A program made the position numbers and the translations under genes. Below, piece by piece: positions 11,845-20,199 of a stretch of DNA of 29,223 bases. The DNA is taken from positions 1-29,223 of IMG/VR virus record IMGVR_UViG_3300017991_000321, one strand, 5' to 3'. The notes under the pieces were generated by a model. It had not been told where the DNA came from. It made no database searches and saw only the letters and a list, made by a program, of their open reading frames with translations. Every line of letters starts with the position of its first letter. Positions within the stretch are counted from its first letter, which is position 1. This DNA is from a virus.

Positions 11845-12159
11845 ATGGCTGTTTCCACTGGAAATGAATATTTGTGGGCATTTATTTACTGGGCTGAAAG
11901 AAATCCATTTGACAGCCTGAGTGATGTCCACTGGGACGAAATAAAAGAGATGGTTAAACTGTTTAACCGTGTTAATGTTACTGATGGCGGTACTGCAACT
12001 GAAACCGACCCCGAATCGTATGGTACAGATGTCGATGTTCCAGGTAAAACTACCGACAATGACGATACGAACGGAATATCGTTCGATGCGCCCTCTGCCG
12101 CAATATGCAGTCAATCGAGGTATCCCGAATCTCACATGTTTACGGCTGCCGGTACTTAA
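11845..12159 (+). CDS. 104-aa phage protein of unknown function
   Basis: ATG at 11845 preceded by AAAGGAG (11 nt). The frame extends upstream to 11743 but the ribosome binding site favours 11845. The N-terminal half is helical and aromatic (MAVSTGNEYLWAFIYWAERN, then WDEIKEMVKLFNRVN). The second half is acidic and Gly/Thr/Asp-rich, probably an exposed flexible region (TDGGTATETDPESYGTDVDV). The family is unrecognised. It lies 28 nt upstream of the first of two paralogous beta-rich proteins, so a minor structural or assembly role is plausible. Confidence 0.6.
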   Translation: MAVSTGNEYLWAFIYWAERNPFDSLSDVHWDEIKEMVKLFNRVNVTDGGTATETDPESYGTDVDVPGKTTDNDDTNGISFDAPSAAICSQSRYPESHMFTAAGT

Positions 12160-12187
12160 GGGTATAAAAAAAAAGGAGATATAACTT

Positions 12188-12565
12188 ATGGCAATAGAAC
12201 TTGATACAAGCAGCACTCCTACACTTGTCGACAAGGGCTCGATTCCTACAACGGCGGTTCCGTTTTGCACTAATGGCATAGAGGCGGATGCCACCACGGC
12301 GAAGGAAATTGTAGCTGCACCTGGTTCCGGTAAACACAATTACATCACACGTATAATCCTGCAAAGCGAGGTTGCCGGTGTCGACCCGCAGATACAGGAT
12401 GACGATGCCACCGTATTGTTTGGCCCGTACGCCACTGCCACCTCCGGTGCTTGTGTGGATGTTAGTTTTCCGAGGCCGATAAAGGCCGGTGACAACGATG
12501 CTATAGATGTAAAGGCGGCTGGCGCGGGTGCGCTATTTGTCTTCATTGAAGGTTTTGCCGGATAA
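12188..12565 (+). CDS. beta-rich virion accessory protein, paralogue A
   Basis: 125 aa, ATG with AAGGAGA 9 nt upstream. It is a single predicted beta-sandwich domain, low in Lys and rich in Ala/Thr/Gly, with KHNYITRIILQSEVAG at about residues 49-64 and a C-terminus ALFVFIEGFAG. Both signatures recur in the gene at 13149-13583 (AHYITHITMG; CFVFIEGFTGDK), so the two are paralogues. They flank the glycosyltransferase gene. Proteins of this look are common near tail genes of uncultured phages and are probably surface (decoration or fibre-accessory) components; that role is inferred. The stop is followed after 1 nt by the glycosyltransferase ATG. Confidence 0.65.
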   Translation: MAIELDTSSTPTLVDKGSIPTTAVPFCTNGIEADATTAKEIVAAPGSGKHNYITRIILQSEVAGVDPQIQDDDATVLFGPYATATSGACVDVSFPRPIKAGDNDAIDVKAAGAGALFVFIEGFAG

Positions 12566-12566
12566 A

Positions 12567-13148
12567 ATGATTTTAATCGGCGTTCCTGTAGACAAGGATT
12601 ATCGTATTGATGTAAGAACGGCAGCGTATTGCGCATCGGAGGCAAAGGCTGTAGACGTGGCGTGGGGATATGTAAGCTCAAGGGACGCTGGTGTCGGAAG
12701 AAGCACGATAATTCACACAATACTACAGAACCCCGACATAACACACTTCTATTCGATAGACTCCGATGTAGTGCCACCCGACTACACCTTAAACAAACTA
12801 TTAAGCTACGACCTTCCTATAGTCGCTGGCATATACCCGATGAAAGGTAACCTGTGGTCGTTTAAGCTGAACAATCAAAGCAACTGGCAGCCGAGAACAG
12901 AACCGTTGCCCGATAAACTTTTCGAGGCGACCTGTATAGGCGGTTCTACGATATTGATAGAGCGTGGTGTTCTCGTAAGACTGGGGGAGCCGTGCTTCAA
13001 TGTATCTTACAGGAAAATTGATGACAGGGGAATGTGTTACGATGAAGGTGAAGATGAATATTTCAGCAGGGTTGCAAGGGAGGCGGGATATAAAATAATG
13101 GTTGACCCGCAGGTAATCTGTAAACATTACAATTACGGCGAAATATAA
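12567..13148 (+). CDS. glycosyltransferase, GT-A fold
   Basis: 193 aa from the ATG at 12567; an in-frame GTG at 12528 would overlap the previous gene and is less likely. It opens with MILIGVPVDKDYRIDVRTAA, has a DXD metal-nucleotide-sugar motif at 65-67 within FYSIDSDVVPP, PIVAGIYPMKG at 84-94, a CIGGSTILIERGVL acceptor-loop-like region, and an E/D pair in GEDEYFSRV (161-169) with a late His (H187). This is the layout of family-2-like GT-A transferases. The substrate is unknown. Encoded between two paralogous surface-type proteins within the virion genes, it may modify a virion protein or host surface glycan. It starts 2 nt after the upstream stop and is contiguous with the downstream ATG. 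Confidence 0.85.
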   Translation: MILIGVPVDKDYRIDVRTAAYCASEAKAVDVAWGYVSSRDAGVGRSTIIHTILQNPDITHFYSIDSDVVPPDYTLNKLLSYDLPIVAGIYPMKGNLWSFKLNNQSNWQPRTEPLPDKLFEATCIGGSTILIERGVLVRLGEPCFNVSYRKIDDRGMCYDEGEDEYFSRVAREAGYKIMVDPQVICKHYNYGEI

Positions 13149-13583
13149 ATGGCAGAAGATACAAGCACACCAAAAATGGCCGGTGACGGCTCGATGCCGA
13201 TAGAAAGAAGCGCTCCGTGGGCGGTGAATTTCAGGAGCGCTGATTTTATAGGCGGAAGCCTTAATGTCGAACTGAAGGCAGCCCCTACGAGAGATAACAG
13301 CGCCCATTATATCACTCATATAACTATGGGTACGGTAGCAAGTGCTGAATATACGATTATATGTGACTGCAATCTTACCATTGTGGACGGCGGTGGTTCG
13401 AATGCGTTCGGGCCTGTACAGTTTTGTAATGACGGACAGACAACGTTCAGTAAGGATTTCAGTAATCCATTGAAAATAACGGATGGAAGGGCGATAGACC
13501 TTACCGGCGTTGCTTCGAGTGGATACCAACCGTCATGTTTCGTGTTTATCGAGGGCTTCACAGGCGACAAACCTTTGGGGTAG
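13149..13583 (+). CDS. beta-rich virion accessory protein, paralogue B
   Basis: 144 aa. The ATG directly follows the glycosyltransferase stop, so translation is coupled. It shares with the 125-aa protein at 12188 the central AHYITHITMGTV and C-terminal SCFVFIEGFTGDK motifs, plus overall beta-rich composition. The N-terminus differs (PKMAGDGSMPIERSAPWAV). A single-domain surface protein of the virion is inferred. Duplication followed by divergence, with a glycosyltransferase between the copies, suggests the pair may be glycosylation substrates or receptor-interacting variants. Confidence 0.65.
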   Translation: MAEDTSTPKMAGDGSMPIERSAPWAVNFRSADFIGGSLNVELKAAPTRDNSAHYITHITMGTVASAEYTIICDCNLTIVDGGGSNAFGPVQFCNDGQTTFSKDFSNPLKITDGRAIDLTGVASSGYQPSCFVFIEGFTGDKPLG

Positions 13584-13592
13584 AGAAATTAT

Positions 13593-13772
13593 ATGGCCAA
13601 TAAATGTGAATTTAATGTAAGGGCGGACAAGGTAAAGTTTGTTACACAAACCAATGGCGATTCTATTTATATAAAAGGTCTGCACATGAGCCAGCAGGAG
13701 GCAACTGATTTGGCATGGCTTGTAAATCTTCCGCCACGCACTTTACTTAACATAAAAATTAAAGAGAAGTAG
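13593..13772 (+). CDS. 59-aa phage protein of unknown function
   Basis: ATG at 13593, GGGGTAGAG upstream. The product begins MANKCEFNVRADKVKFVTQT, followed by NGDSIYIKGLHMSQQEATDL and AWLVNLPPRTLLNIKIKEK. It alternates beta strands with one helix (MSQQEATDLAWLVN). The pattern of a short beta hairpin followed by QEAT.LA.L is common in small phage tail-region proteins, but I cannot assign a family. It ends 2 nt before tail tubular protein A. It is just below usual ORF length cutoffs, and its packing without gaps between neighbours supports it. Confidence 0.65.
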   Translation: MANKCEFNVRADKVKFVTQTNGDSIYIKGLHMSQQEATDLAWLVNLPPRTLLNIKIKEK

Positions 13773-13774
13773 CA

Positions 13775-14404
13775 ATGATTTCTGTAACGCAAATATGCAA
13801 TGCGGCTCTCGGTAAAATCGGAGCAAAGAGGATAAACGATTATACCGAAGATTCTTCGGTTCAGGCTATCCAGTGCAGAACCCATTACGAGCATACAAGG
13901 GACGCTCTTTTAAGGTCTCATTTCTGGCGATTTGCTTCCGACAGGGCGGAACTTACCGAGGACGCGGAAGAGCCTGCTTTCGAGTGGGACAGCCAGTTCA
14001 TTCTGCCCAACGATTTTCTGAGACTAAAATCCGTTTATGAAGATAACAATACCGCCGGTGACAGTACAAGACAATCATTTGCTATAGAGGGTCAACGGAT
14101 ACTCACAAATGAATCAACGTGCCAGATAAGGTATATTAAAAAAGTAACCGACCCGACAAAATTTGACCCGCTGTTTACCGAGGTTCTGATTCTACAATTA
14201 GCCCTTAAATTTATAGGCCCGCTTGCCGGAGGCGACCCGAAACTACAGGATATAGTACAAAGAGAGCTTGACGCCCTTATGCCTGCGGTGAGGGCACTGG
14301 ACAGGCAGGAAACAAACACAACAGGCAGACATGACAGGTATACATGGACAGATGTGCGTGCAACACGCGGCGGGCGCATAGATTCTAAACTCGGAAGCAA
14401 CTAA
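13775..14404 (+). CDS. tail tubular protein A (T7 gp11-like)
   Basis: 209 aa. The N-terminus SVTQICNAALGKIGAKRIND and the following HYEHTRDALLRSHFWRFA match the tail tubular protein A / gp11 family (...CN.AL..IG...I......S..A..C...Y...RD.LLR..PW.FA). FILPNDFLRLKSVY (about 78-91) is the usual central motif. A helical region (LFTEVLILQLALKFIGPLAG) and a C-terminal tail (RHDRYTWTDVRATRGG) follow. It forms the adaptor ring between the portal and the nozzle. It starts 2 nt after the 59-aa gene and abuts the next start. Confidence 0.88.
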   Translation: MISVTQICNAALGKIGAKRINDYTEDSSVQAIQCRTHYEHTRDALLRSHFWRFASDRAELTEDAEEPAFEWDSQFILPNDFLRLKSVYEDNNTAGDSTRQSFAIEGQRILTNESTCQIRYIKKVTDPTKFDPLFTEVLILQLALKFIGPLAGGDPKLQDIVQRELDALMPAVRALDRQETNTTGRHDRYTWTDVRATRGGRIDSKLGSN

Positions 14405-14848
14405 GTGGCACACGAAATAAGATTTGGATATGCACTTAACAAGACTTTATGGGCCGCCGTATTCAAAAACGACAGCGGTACATGGAAAGTCTATAATACC
14501 GGCGACTCATGGGAGGCTTGGAACGATGCCAACGTAGCAGATTATGACATATCCCTCTCGGAAGGAACCGGAGGAGGCTGTTACACCGGTACATTTCCTG
14601 AGATAGATGCCGGTGTTTATCATATTATAATTTACGAAGGTGCAGTGGCAGCGACAGACCCGCCCGTAGGTCATGGGATAGTCCACTGGGACGGCGCCGC
14701 AGAGTATAACATGTCATCTTTGATGGCCTATATCTTATCAGATGTAATTGGTGCCGACGGCGATACACTTGAGGGTTTGTCAGACCAGATTGCCGCTGCT
14801 GTGACTGAACAACAGAAGCAGCTTAATGTTTACGGGCCTGGAGAATAA
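14405..14848 (+). CDS. 147-aa phage structural-region protein
   Basis: GTG start directly after the gp11-like stop. The first part (MAHEIRFGYALNKTLWAAVF, then NDSGTWKVYNTGDSWEAW, then DYDISLSEGTGGGCYTGTFP) and VYHIIIYEGAVAATDPPVGH match a conserved phage pattern (I.YG....TLYAVV.N..G..WN....FEAW....W..YDI.L.E...GG.Y.G.FP, then Y...IYE..G..P...D.PVG.G...WDG). The fold looks like a beta sandwich with a short helical C-terminus (ISDQIAAAVTEQQKQ-like). Function is unknown; because it sits between tail adaptor and nozzle it may be a tail accessory or assembly protein. Confidence 0.7.
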   Translation: MAHEIRFGYALNKTLWAAVFKNDSGTWKVYNTGDSWEAWNDANVADYDISLSEGTGGGCYTGTFPEIDAGVYHIIIYEGAVAATDPPVGHGIVHWDGAAEYNMSSLMAYILSDVIGADGDTLEGLSDQIAAAVTEQQKQLNVYGPGE

Positions 14849-17362
14849 ATGCGTAATCTTCCTGTTATATCAATGAACGCGGGCAAGGTAACGCCCCTGA
14901 TAGACTGTCGCTCGGACACGGAAAAATATTCTTCTGCGTGCAGGATACTTGAGAATATGATTCCGAGGATATATGGGCCGGTGGAAAGAAGACCTGGCAC
15001 AAAGTATATAGCTGATGTTGACGATAGTGATAAAAAATCTAAAGTCGTTCCGTTTATTTATTCAGCCACGATAGCATATGATATAGAGTTTGCCGACCAG
15101 ATAATAAACGTATATTATGACGGCTCTCTTGTAGATTCCGATATAGCCACTCCATATCTTGAGGCAGACCTTTTTGAGCTTCAGTTCAAGCAGTCGGCAG
15201 ATGTCATGTGGATTGTCCATCCTTCCTACAGGCCGAGAAAACTTACCAGAACAAGCGCGACAGAGTTTTCGCTTGATGTCATCGATTTTGAGACAGGCCC
15301 GTTCCTTGAACGAAATGATATAAAAGAAGACGATGGCGTAACGATAGCTGTTACCGGCTATACCATAGCGACTGCAACACTGGGCGGTGCAGGTGCCGGT
15401 GAATTTACAATATCAAGCACTACCGATATATCTTCTCTGTTTCCGGCAAACCAAAGATTTTATGTAACCAACTCTACCGGAAACGATGGGGCATATACCG
15501 TATCTTCTGCCACTTATGCGGCAAATATACTTACTATCGTCCCGAATGAGGCTGTTGCCGATGGAACTGATGACGGCCAGATAATGGTCGATGGCGGCAC
15601 GGTGACACTTACCGCAAGTGACGATACTTTTACTACCGGCGATTCAGGTCATATTTATTCGCTGTGGAAACTTACCCATAAACGCGAGAAAACAGTGTCG
15701 AGAGGTAATGCAGAGGGTACAGGGCAGATAGGTGAGATTATCGACGTAAAAGGCGAATGGTCTTTTACCACTCATGGCAACTGGGACGCCGTAGTCGAAA
15801 TCCAGAGGATGGAGGACGGCGTTAACTGGGAGACATTCAGGACTTATACCTCAGTGATGGATTCGTCCGGCAAGGGGTCGAGAAACATCCAGAAAACCGA
15901 CATAGAGGATGCAGACGGCGTACAGTACAGGATTTATGTTTCGAGTTACGAGAACGGCAAAGTAGAAGCCGACCTGACAGTAGACAACAGTACGCAGGAC
16001 AGTATATTCAAGATAACATCGGTAACGTCGGCGACCGTTGCAACTGCGACCGCTATCGTAGCCGCAAACGAACACACTGCGACCAAGAGATGGGCTGAAG
16101 GTGCATGGTCTTATGTAAGGGGCTGGCCTTCGGCGTTTGCCTTCTTTGAAGAACGAGCCGTATACGGGTTTACAAATCTGGATGCACAGGATATTTGGTT
16201 GAGTGGAAGCGGTGATTTTGAGGATTTTGCAAGTGGCACAGAAGACGATGATGCTTTTACGCTTACATTGCCTACGGCAAACAGGGGCAGGTGGCTCGGT
16301 TCTATGGAGGTTCTTGCAGCGGGAACTACCGGCGATGAGTGGAGGATAAGGTCTACAACGATAGATGAGGCTCTTACCCCAACCAACTGGAGCATTAAAC
16401 AACAGACTAATTTTGGAAGCGCCAACATTCAGGCTGTCGAGGTAAACGATGCAATTATATTCGTAGATTCTGTCGCACGAAAAGCAAGGGAATATACATG
16501 GTCTGACCCTAAACAGAAATACGTCTCACCAGACCTTACTGCCCTGGCAGAAGATATAACCTATGGCGGTATAACCAGCATGGCGGTACAGAAGAACCCC
16601 GACTCAATCATCTGGTTTACTATCGAAAACAGCCCGTATCTAATATCTATGACCTACGAAAGAGAGCAGAAGGTGGTGGCATGGGCTGAACATCCGCTTG
16701 GCGGCGACGGGATAGCAGAATCAATATCTATCAGGCCAGGAACCGACGAAGATGTAATCACGTTGACTGTAAGGAGAACTATAAACGGTTCTACCGTAAG
16801 ATATATCGAAGAAATGCAGCCGAGAGATTTCGGTTCCACTACAGACCCGACCGATGCCTTTTTCGTGGACTGTGGTATTATAGACGAGGGCGGTGATACC
16901 ACAATAGACGGGTTAGACCATCTTGAAGACGAAACAGTCGCAGTCCTCGGTGACGGTTCAGTACAGATATCAAAGAAAGTAAAAGACGGCGAAATAACCA
17001 TAGATAGTGCTGCAGATAAAGTTATTGTTGGACTTCCGTATACATATCAGGTATCACCTATGCGGCTGGATATAATGTCAGGCGCAGGGACAACTCATGG
17101 TTCGATAAAGAAGATACCTGAGATTATAATTAGTTTTTACGCGACATCCGGTGCGCAGTACGGTGATGGAAACGATACATACGATATAGACTGGCGAACA
17201 AGTGAGGAGTACGACAGCCCGCCCGAACTTTTCACTGGCGACAAGACACTTCATTTCGATGGCGGGTTCAGCATAGAGGATAATTTTATTGTTTCGGGTT
17301 CAGACCCCTTGCCATGTACGGTCAGGGCTATGGTACCGAGAGCAGAAATAACAGGAAGATAA
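14849..17362 (+). CDS. tail nozzle protein (T7 gp12 / tail tubular protein B analogue)
   Basis: 837 aa. The N-terminus carries a pattern I recall from many short-tailed phages: NAGKVTPLIDCRSDTEKYSS, then CRILENMIPRIYGPVERRPG, PFIYSATIAYDIEFADQIIN, and LFELQFKQSADVMWIVHPSY followed by PRKL. That pattern belongs to the large beta-rich nozzle protein encoded after gp11. Residues about 165-250 look like an inserted Ig-like or carbohydrate-binding-like domain (GGAGAGEFTISSTTDISSLF...). The C-terminal half is beta-propeller-like with repeated WLGS, WRI and YTWS segments. It would form the distal tail tube contacting the spike. It is contiguous with the preceding gene. Confidence 0.8.
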   Translation: MRNLPVISMNAGKVTPLIDCRSDTEKYSSACRILENMIPRIYGPVERRPGTKYIADVDDSDKKSKVVPFIYSATIAYDIEFADQIINVYYDGSLVDSDIATPYLEADLFELQFKQSADVMWIVHPSYRPRKLTRTSATEFSLDVIDFETGPFLERNDIKEDDGVTIAVTGYTIATATLGGAGAGEFTISSTTDISSLFPANQRFYVTNSTGNDGAYTVSSATYAANILTIVPNEAVADGTDDGQIMVDGGTVTLTASDDTFTTGDSGHIYSLWKLTHKREKTVSRGNAEGTGQIGEIIDVKGEWSFTTHGNWDAVVEIQRMEDGVNWETFRTYTSVMDSSGKGSRNIQKTDIEDADGVQYRIYVSSYENGKVEADLTVDNSTQDSIFKITSVTSATVATATAIVAANEHTATKRWAEGAWSYVRGWPSAFAFFEERAVYGFTNLDAQDIWLSGSGDFEDFASGTEDDDAFTLTLPTANRGRWLGSMEVLAAGTTGDEWRIRSTTIDEALTPTNWSIKQQTNFGSANIQAVEVNDAIIFVDSVARKAREYTWSDPKQKYVSPDLTALAEDITYGGITSMAVQKNPDSIIWFTIENSPYLISMTYEREQKVVAWAEHPLGGDGIAESISIRPGTDEDVITLTVRRTINGSTVRYIEEMQPRDFGSTTDPTDAFFVDCGIIDEGGDTTIDGLDHLEDETVAVLGDGSVQISKKVKDGEITIDSAADKVIVGLPYTYQVSPMRLDIMSGAGTTHGSIKKIPEIIISFYATSGAQYGDGNDTYDIDWRTSEEYDSPPELFTGDKTLHFDGGFSIEDNFIVSGSDPLPCTVRAMVPRAEITGR

Positions 17363-17369
17363 AAATAAA

Positions 17370-19355
17370 ATGACTGTATCTGATACCACAAACAGAACAT
17401 CGGCTGTTGCCGATAATAGTGATGGTCAGGAGATACCCTATACTTTTCCAACCACCGAATCTGGTGACCTTGCCGTTTACAAGAGACTGACTTCTACCGG
17501 CGCCGAAACAGAGCTTACCGAAGGTGCAGAAGATGGTTATACTGCCACTTATGGCAGTTCCGGCGGCACTGTTACCATTACGTCCGCTATTGCAGCTACC
17601 TATGAAATACATATCGTCAGAACTACCCCGTTCACCCAAACACTTGACCTTGAGGCGGGCGGTTCTTTCAGCGCGGAGAATATCGAATCATCTTTGGATA
17701 AACTTACAAAGCTCACCACACAACTCAACGATGCCAAAAAAAGGTCATTACGTGCGCCTGAAAGTGATGCCGTAGCCACCGACCTTGAGATACCGAACTC
17801 AGTAGACAGGGCAAGTAAGAATTTAGGGTTCGATTCAGACGGTAACCCGTGCGTTACCGACAGCAGCGGAACGTTCGAGCTTGCCAACGCTTATTATGAC
17901 GATTTGATAACAAAGTCGCCGTGGGTAGATGTTCGAGCCTTTGGCGGACAGGCATACCCCAACGACTTGGGCCCTGCATTACAGGATGCCATAGATTCTC
18001 TTGGCCAGCAGACGGGTTCTACGATATGCGACGGTGGAATAGTATTTATACCAGAAGGCAAGTGGGCAATTAAGACGGAAGTTACGGTATATTCCAATGT
18101 AACAATTATAGGTGCTGGCGCTCACGCCACACACATTATATGCAATGCGTTAAGCGCCGGAGACTGGTGCTTTAAGACGTACAAATCAGCCAACAATGTC
18201 AGGTTTATAGGGTTCTCGATAAATGGGGCCACGTCGACAACACCTGCTGGTGGAATACTTATAGGTAACGAAGCAGCAGATTCGGGCAGCAGCCCTGCAT
18301 ATATCACCGTCAGTGACGTAAGGGTGTCTGATATTCATACTGCTTCCGGTGTTGGGATACAGGTGTCCAACGTATCTCATTGTCTGTTCGACCATGTGGT
18401 AGTTATGGGTATGCATGGTCTTGCGGGTACGGGTCTTTTGATTAACGCAGACCACCTGAGTACGGGCGAGATGGCGTTCAATGCGTGCAAGTTCGGCTCT
18501 CCGTATTCGGGCACGGGAAGCCCGAACAGAACTGCCATGATAATAGATACTTCCACCTCCGGAGTTGCCACGGGTCAGCTTACATTTACCGGATGTTTCT
18601 GGGGTGGCGAGAACTATGGGCTTGTCATAGGTGAAGTTGCAGAAGAGAGTATGATTCCGAGAAATATCAACATATCAGGCAGTATGTTTGAGTCGAGCAG
18701 CGCAGAGTCGCTTTTACTTATCCAGAATGTGAGAGACCTTACAATTGAAAACTGTGCTTTTCACGGTCATACCGGCGGTGCCCCGATAGGTGTACATTTC
18801 GATAACAGCGGAATGGTTTACAATGTGTTGTTGTCTAATTTAAGTTTCAATCTTGATGATGCCAGCACATGTGTACAGGTAGACGATGACGACAGCGGAA
18901 CGTACACTAACGTAAGAATAGAAGGTTTGTATATTCAGGATACAGACCCGACTAAACTTGACGATGCAAGCGGTTACGTGAAGGCTGCTTTCGGTCACAG
19001 CGCTCAGACTTTTACTGATTCGGATGCAACACCTTCGGTTCAGGGTTATCACCTTTTCAACACCAACACTACCGCTGTTACTGTTACAAGATTTGATGAT
19101 GCTTATACGGGGCAGGAATTTACCATCGTCTCCAAAGGGAACATCACATTCGACACGTCGAGTGGCACAAGACTTATAGGCAGTTCCGCTGATATAGTAA
19201 CAAGTGCAGGTGATATAACCACGTGGGTTTGTGAAACCGCAGGAACAACAGCTTCTGTCTGTAGATTGAAAAGCTATATCAATATAAGCGAGACTAAGAT
19301 TTTATGTGTCGATAACGAAGTATTATGCGTTGATAATGAGGTTGTAAAAGTATAG
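17370..19355 (+). CDS. tailspike: T7-fibre-like adaptor with pectate-lyase-like beta-helix
   Basis: 661 aa. Residues 1-130 resemble the virion-binding N-terminus of T7-type tail fibres (PYTFPTTESGDLAVYKRLTS, YEIHIVRTTPFTQTLDLEAG, FSAENIESSLDKLTKL). From about 185 (WVDVRAFGGQAYPNDLGPAL, then IVFIPEGKWAIKTEVTVYSN and VTIIGAGAHATHI) it follows Pectate_lyase_3/right-handed beta-helix spikes, with turns rich in N, G and S. The trimeric spike would bind and probably degrade host surface polysaccharide. It ends with a tandem repeat, LCVDNEV LCVDNEV. It lies 7 nt after the nozzle gene. The sugar substrate and active residues cannot be set from sequence alone. Confidence 0.82.
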   Translation: MTVSDTTNRTSAVADNSDGQEIPYTFPTTESGDLAVYKRLTSTGAETELTEGAEDGYTATYGSSGGTVTITSAIAATYEIHIVRTTPFTQTLDLEAGGSFSAENIESSLDKLTKLTTQLNDAKKRSLRAPESDAVATDLEIPNSVDRASKNLGFDSDGNPCVTDSSGTFELANAYYDDLITKSPWVDVRAFGGQAYPNDLGPALQDAIDSLGQQTGSTICDGGIVFIPEGKWAIKTEVTVYSNVTIIGAGAHATHIICNALSAGDWCFKTYKSANNVRFIGFSINGATSTTPAGGILIGNEAADSGSSPAYITVSDVRVSDIHTASGVGIQVSNVSHCLFDHVVVMGMHGLAGTGLLINADHLSTGEMAFNACKFGSPYSGTGSPNRTAMIIDTSTSGVATGQLTFTGCFWGGENYGLVIGEVAEESMIPRNINISGSMFESSSAESLLLIQNVRDLTIENCAFHGHTGGAPIGVHFDNSGMVYNVLLSNLSFNLDDASTCVQVDDDDSGTYTNVRIEGLYIQDTDPTKLDDASGYVKAAFGHSAQTFTDSDATPSVQGYHLFNTNTTAVTVTRFDDAYTGQEFTIVSKGNITFDTSSGTRLIGSSADIVTSAGDITTWVCETAGTTASVCRLKSYINISETKILCVDNEVLCVDNEVVKV

Positions 19356-19368
19356 GAGAATTTTTATA

Positions 19369-19785
19369 ATGGCAGATTTAAGAGAAAACGCCGAATCGCT
19401 ATTGAGTGCAACAACGGTGGCGTTTAATGCCGAGGGACAAACCACGCTCTACACTGTTCCGGCAGGAAAATGTTGTATCATCACAAAAGCAATAGTAGTT
19501 GCTGGCTCAGATTGCGTAGATGCTGAAATTACTATTGGGGTAACGGCAAGCTGGGACAATTGGCTTGGCGCCAATGGTATGCTGGGGGCAAACCTTGATT
19601 TAGATGAACTCGACGCTGCGGGCGAATATTGTATAATTTCTCCTACCGCCGATGCCGACCCTGTTGCTGCCACAAGTGTGCTTACCAGATATACTGCCGG
19701 TGAAGTTATTAAAGTTGATGTCACCAACGATGGCGGTGGAGCGACAAACACAATTTACCTGTTTGGATTTTTATACGACGCTTAA
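19369..19785 (+). CDS. 138-aa beta-rich virion accessory protein
   Basis: ATG with TAGGAG about 8 nt upstream. The protein is Ala/Thr/Val-rich, without Lys clusters. The central TTLYTVPAGKCCIITKAIVV is a pattern seen in single-domain phage decoration or adhesin-like proteins (LYTVP.GK..II...V), and it ends TNTIYLFGFLYDA. It resembles in composition and size the paralogue pair at 12188 and 13149 but lacks their FVFIEGF ending, so homology is only possible. Being immediately after the tailspike, it may be a spike chaperone or surface accessory. The stop overlaps the start of the GNAT-like gene by 1 nt (TAATG). Confidence 0.6.
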   Translation: MADLRENAESLLSATTVAFNAEGQTTLYTVPAGKCCIITKAIVVAGSDCVDAEITIGVTASWDNWLGANGMLGANLDLDELDAAGEYCIISPTADADPVAATSVLTRYTAGEVIKVDVTNDGGGATNTIYLFGFLYDA

Positions 19786-20198
19786 TGAAATTCCGTGAAG
19801 CTACACCGGAAGATATAAGATATATCTCTGAGCATTCGATAAGCAGAGACGTTCAAAAGTTCTGCCCTCCGGTAATTGATTTCTGTTTTGTGCTCGAAGA
19901 CGATGACGGTTTCCCGCTGGGAATAGGGTGTTTCAGACTTATCAACCTGACCACCGCATGGTGCTGGATGAGCCTTACGGCACAAGCAAGAAGAAATATT
20001 ATTATAGGTTTCCGTACAATCAAAGAATGGATGCCTATTTTTGTCAAACAACACAATATCAAACGCCTTCAGGCATATGTCGAGGCCGATTTTCCGGAAG
20101 CGATAAGGACGGCGGAACATCTTGGCTTCAGAAGAGAAAGCACTATGAAAAATTTTATAGGCGATAAAGACGCTTATATGTATGTGAGGTTTTTCTAA
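19785..20198 (+). CDS. GNAT-like protein in the T7 gp13 position
   Basis: 137 aa. A GNAT acyltransferase-like fold is indicated by MKFREATPEDIRYISEH at the start, FVLEDDDGFPLGIGCFRLIN in the middle and IKRLQAYVEADFPEAIRTAE, followed by HLGFRRESTMKNF, at the end. The acetyl-CoA loop (normally Q/R..G.G/A) is degenerate here (AQARRNIIIGF), so enzymatic activity is doubtful. In T7-type phages, internal virion protein A (gp13) is often annotated as an acetyltransferase and precedes gp14-gp16. The same order here supports a virion assembly role rather than metabolism. Start and stop overlap or abut neighbours. Confidence 0.75.
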   Translation: MKFREATPEDIRYISEHSISRDVQKFCPPVIDFCFVLEDDDGFPLGIGCFRLINLTTAWCWMSLTAQARRNIIIGFRTIKEWMPIFVKQHNIKRLQAYVEADFPEAIRTAEHLGFRRESTMKNFIGDKDAYMYVRFF

Positions 20199-20199
20199 A

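Noticed and set aside
12801-13529. Leftward 242-aa open frame across the glycosyltransferase and paralogue B
   Set aside because: It is antisense to two supported genes, and its product has no recognisable domain.
15851-16428. Leftward open frames inside the nozzle gene
   Set aside because: They are Cys/Arg/Ser-rich shadows of a conserved structural gene.
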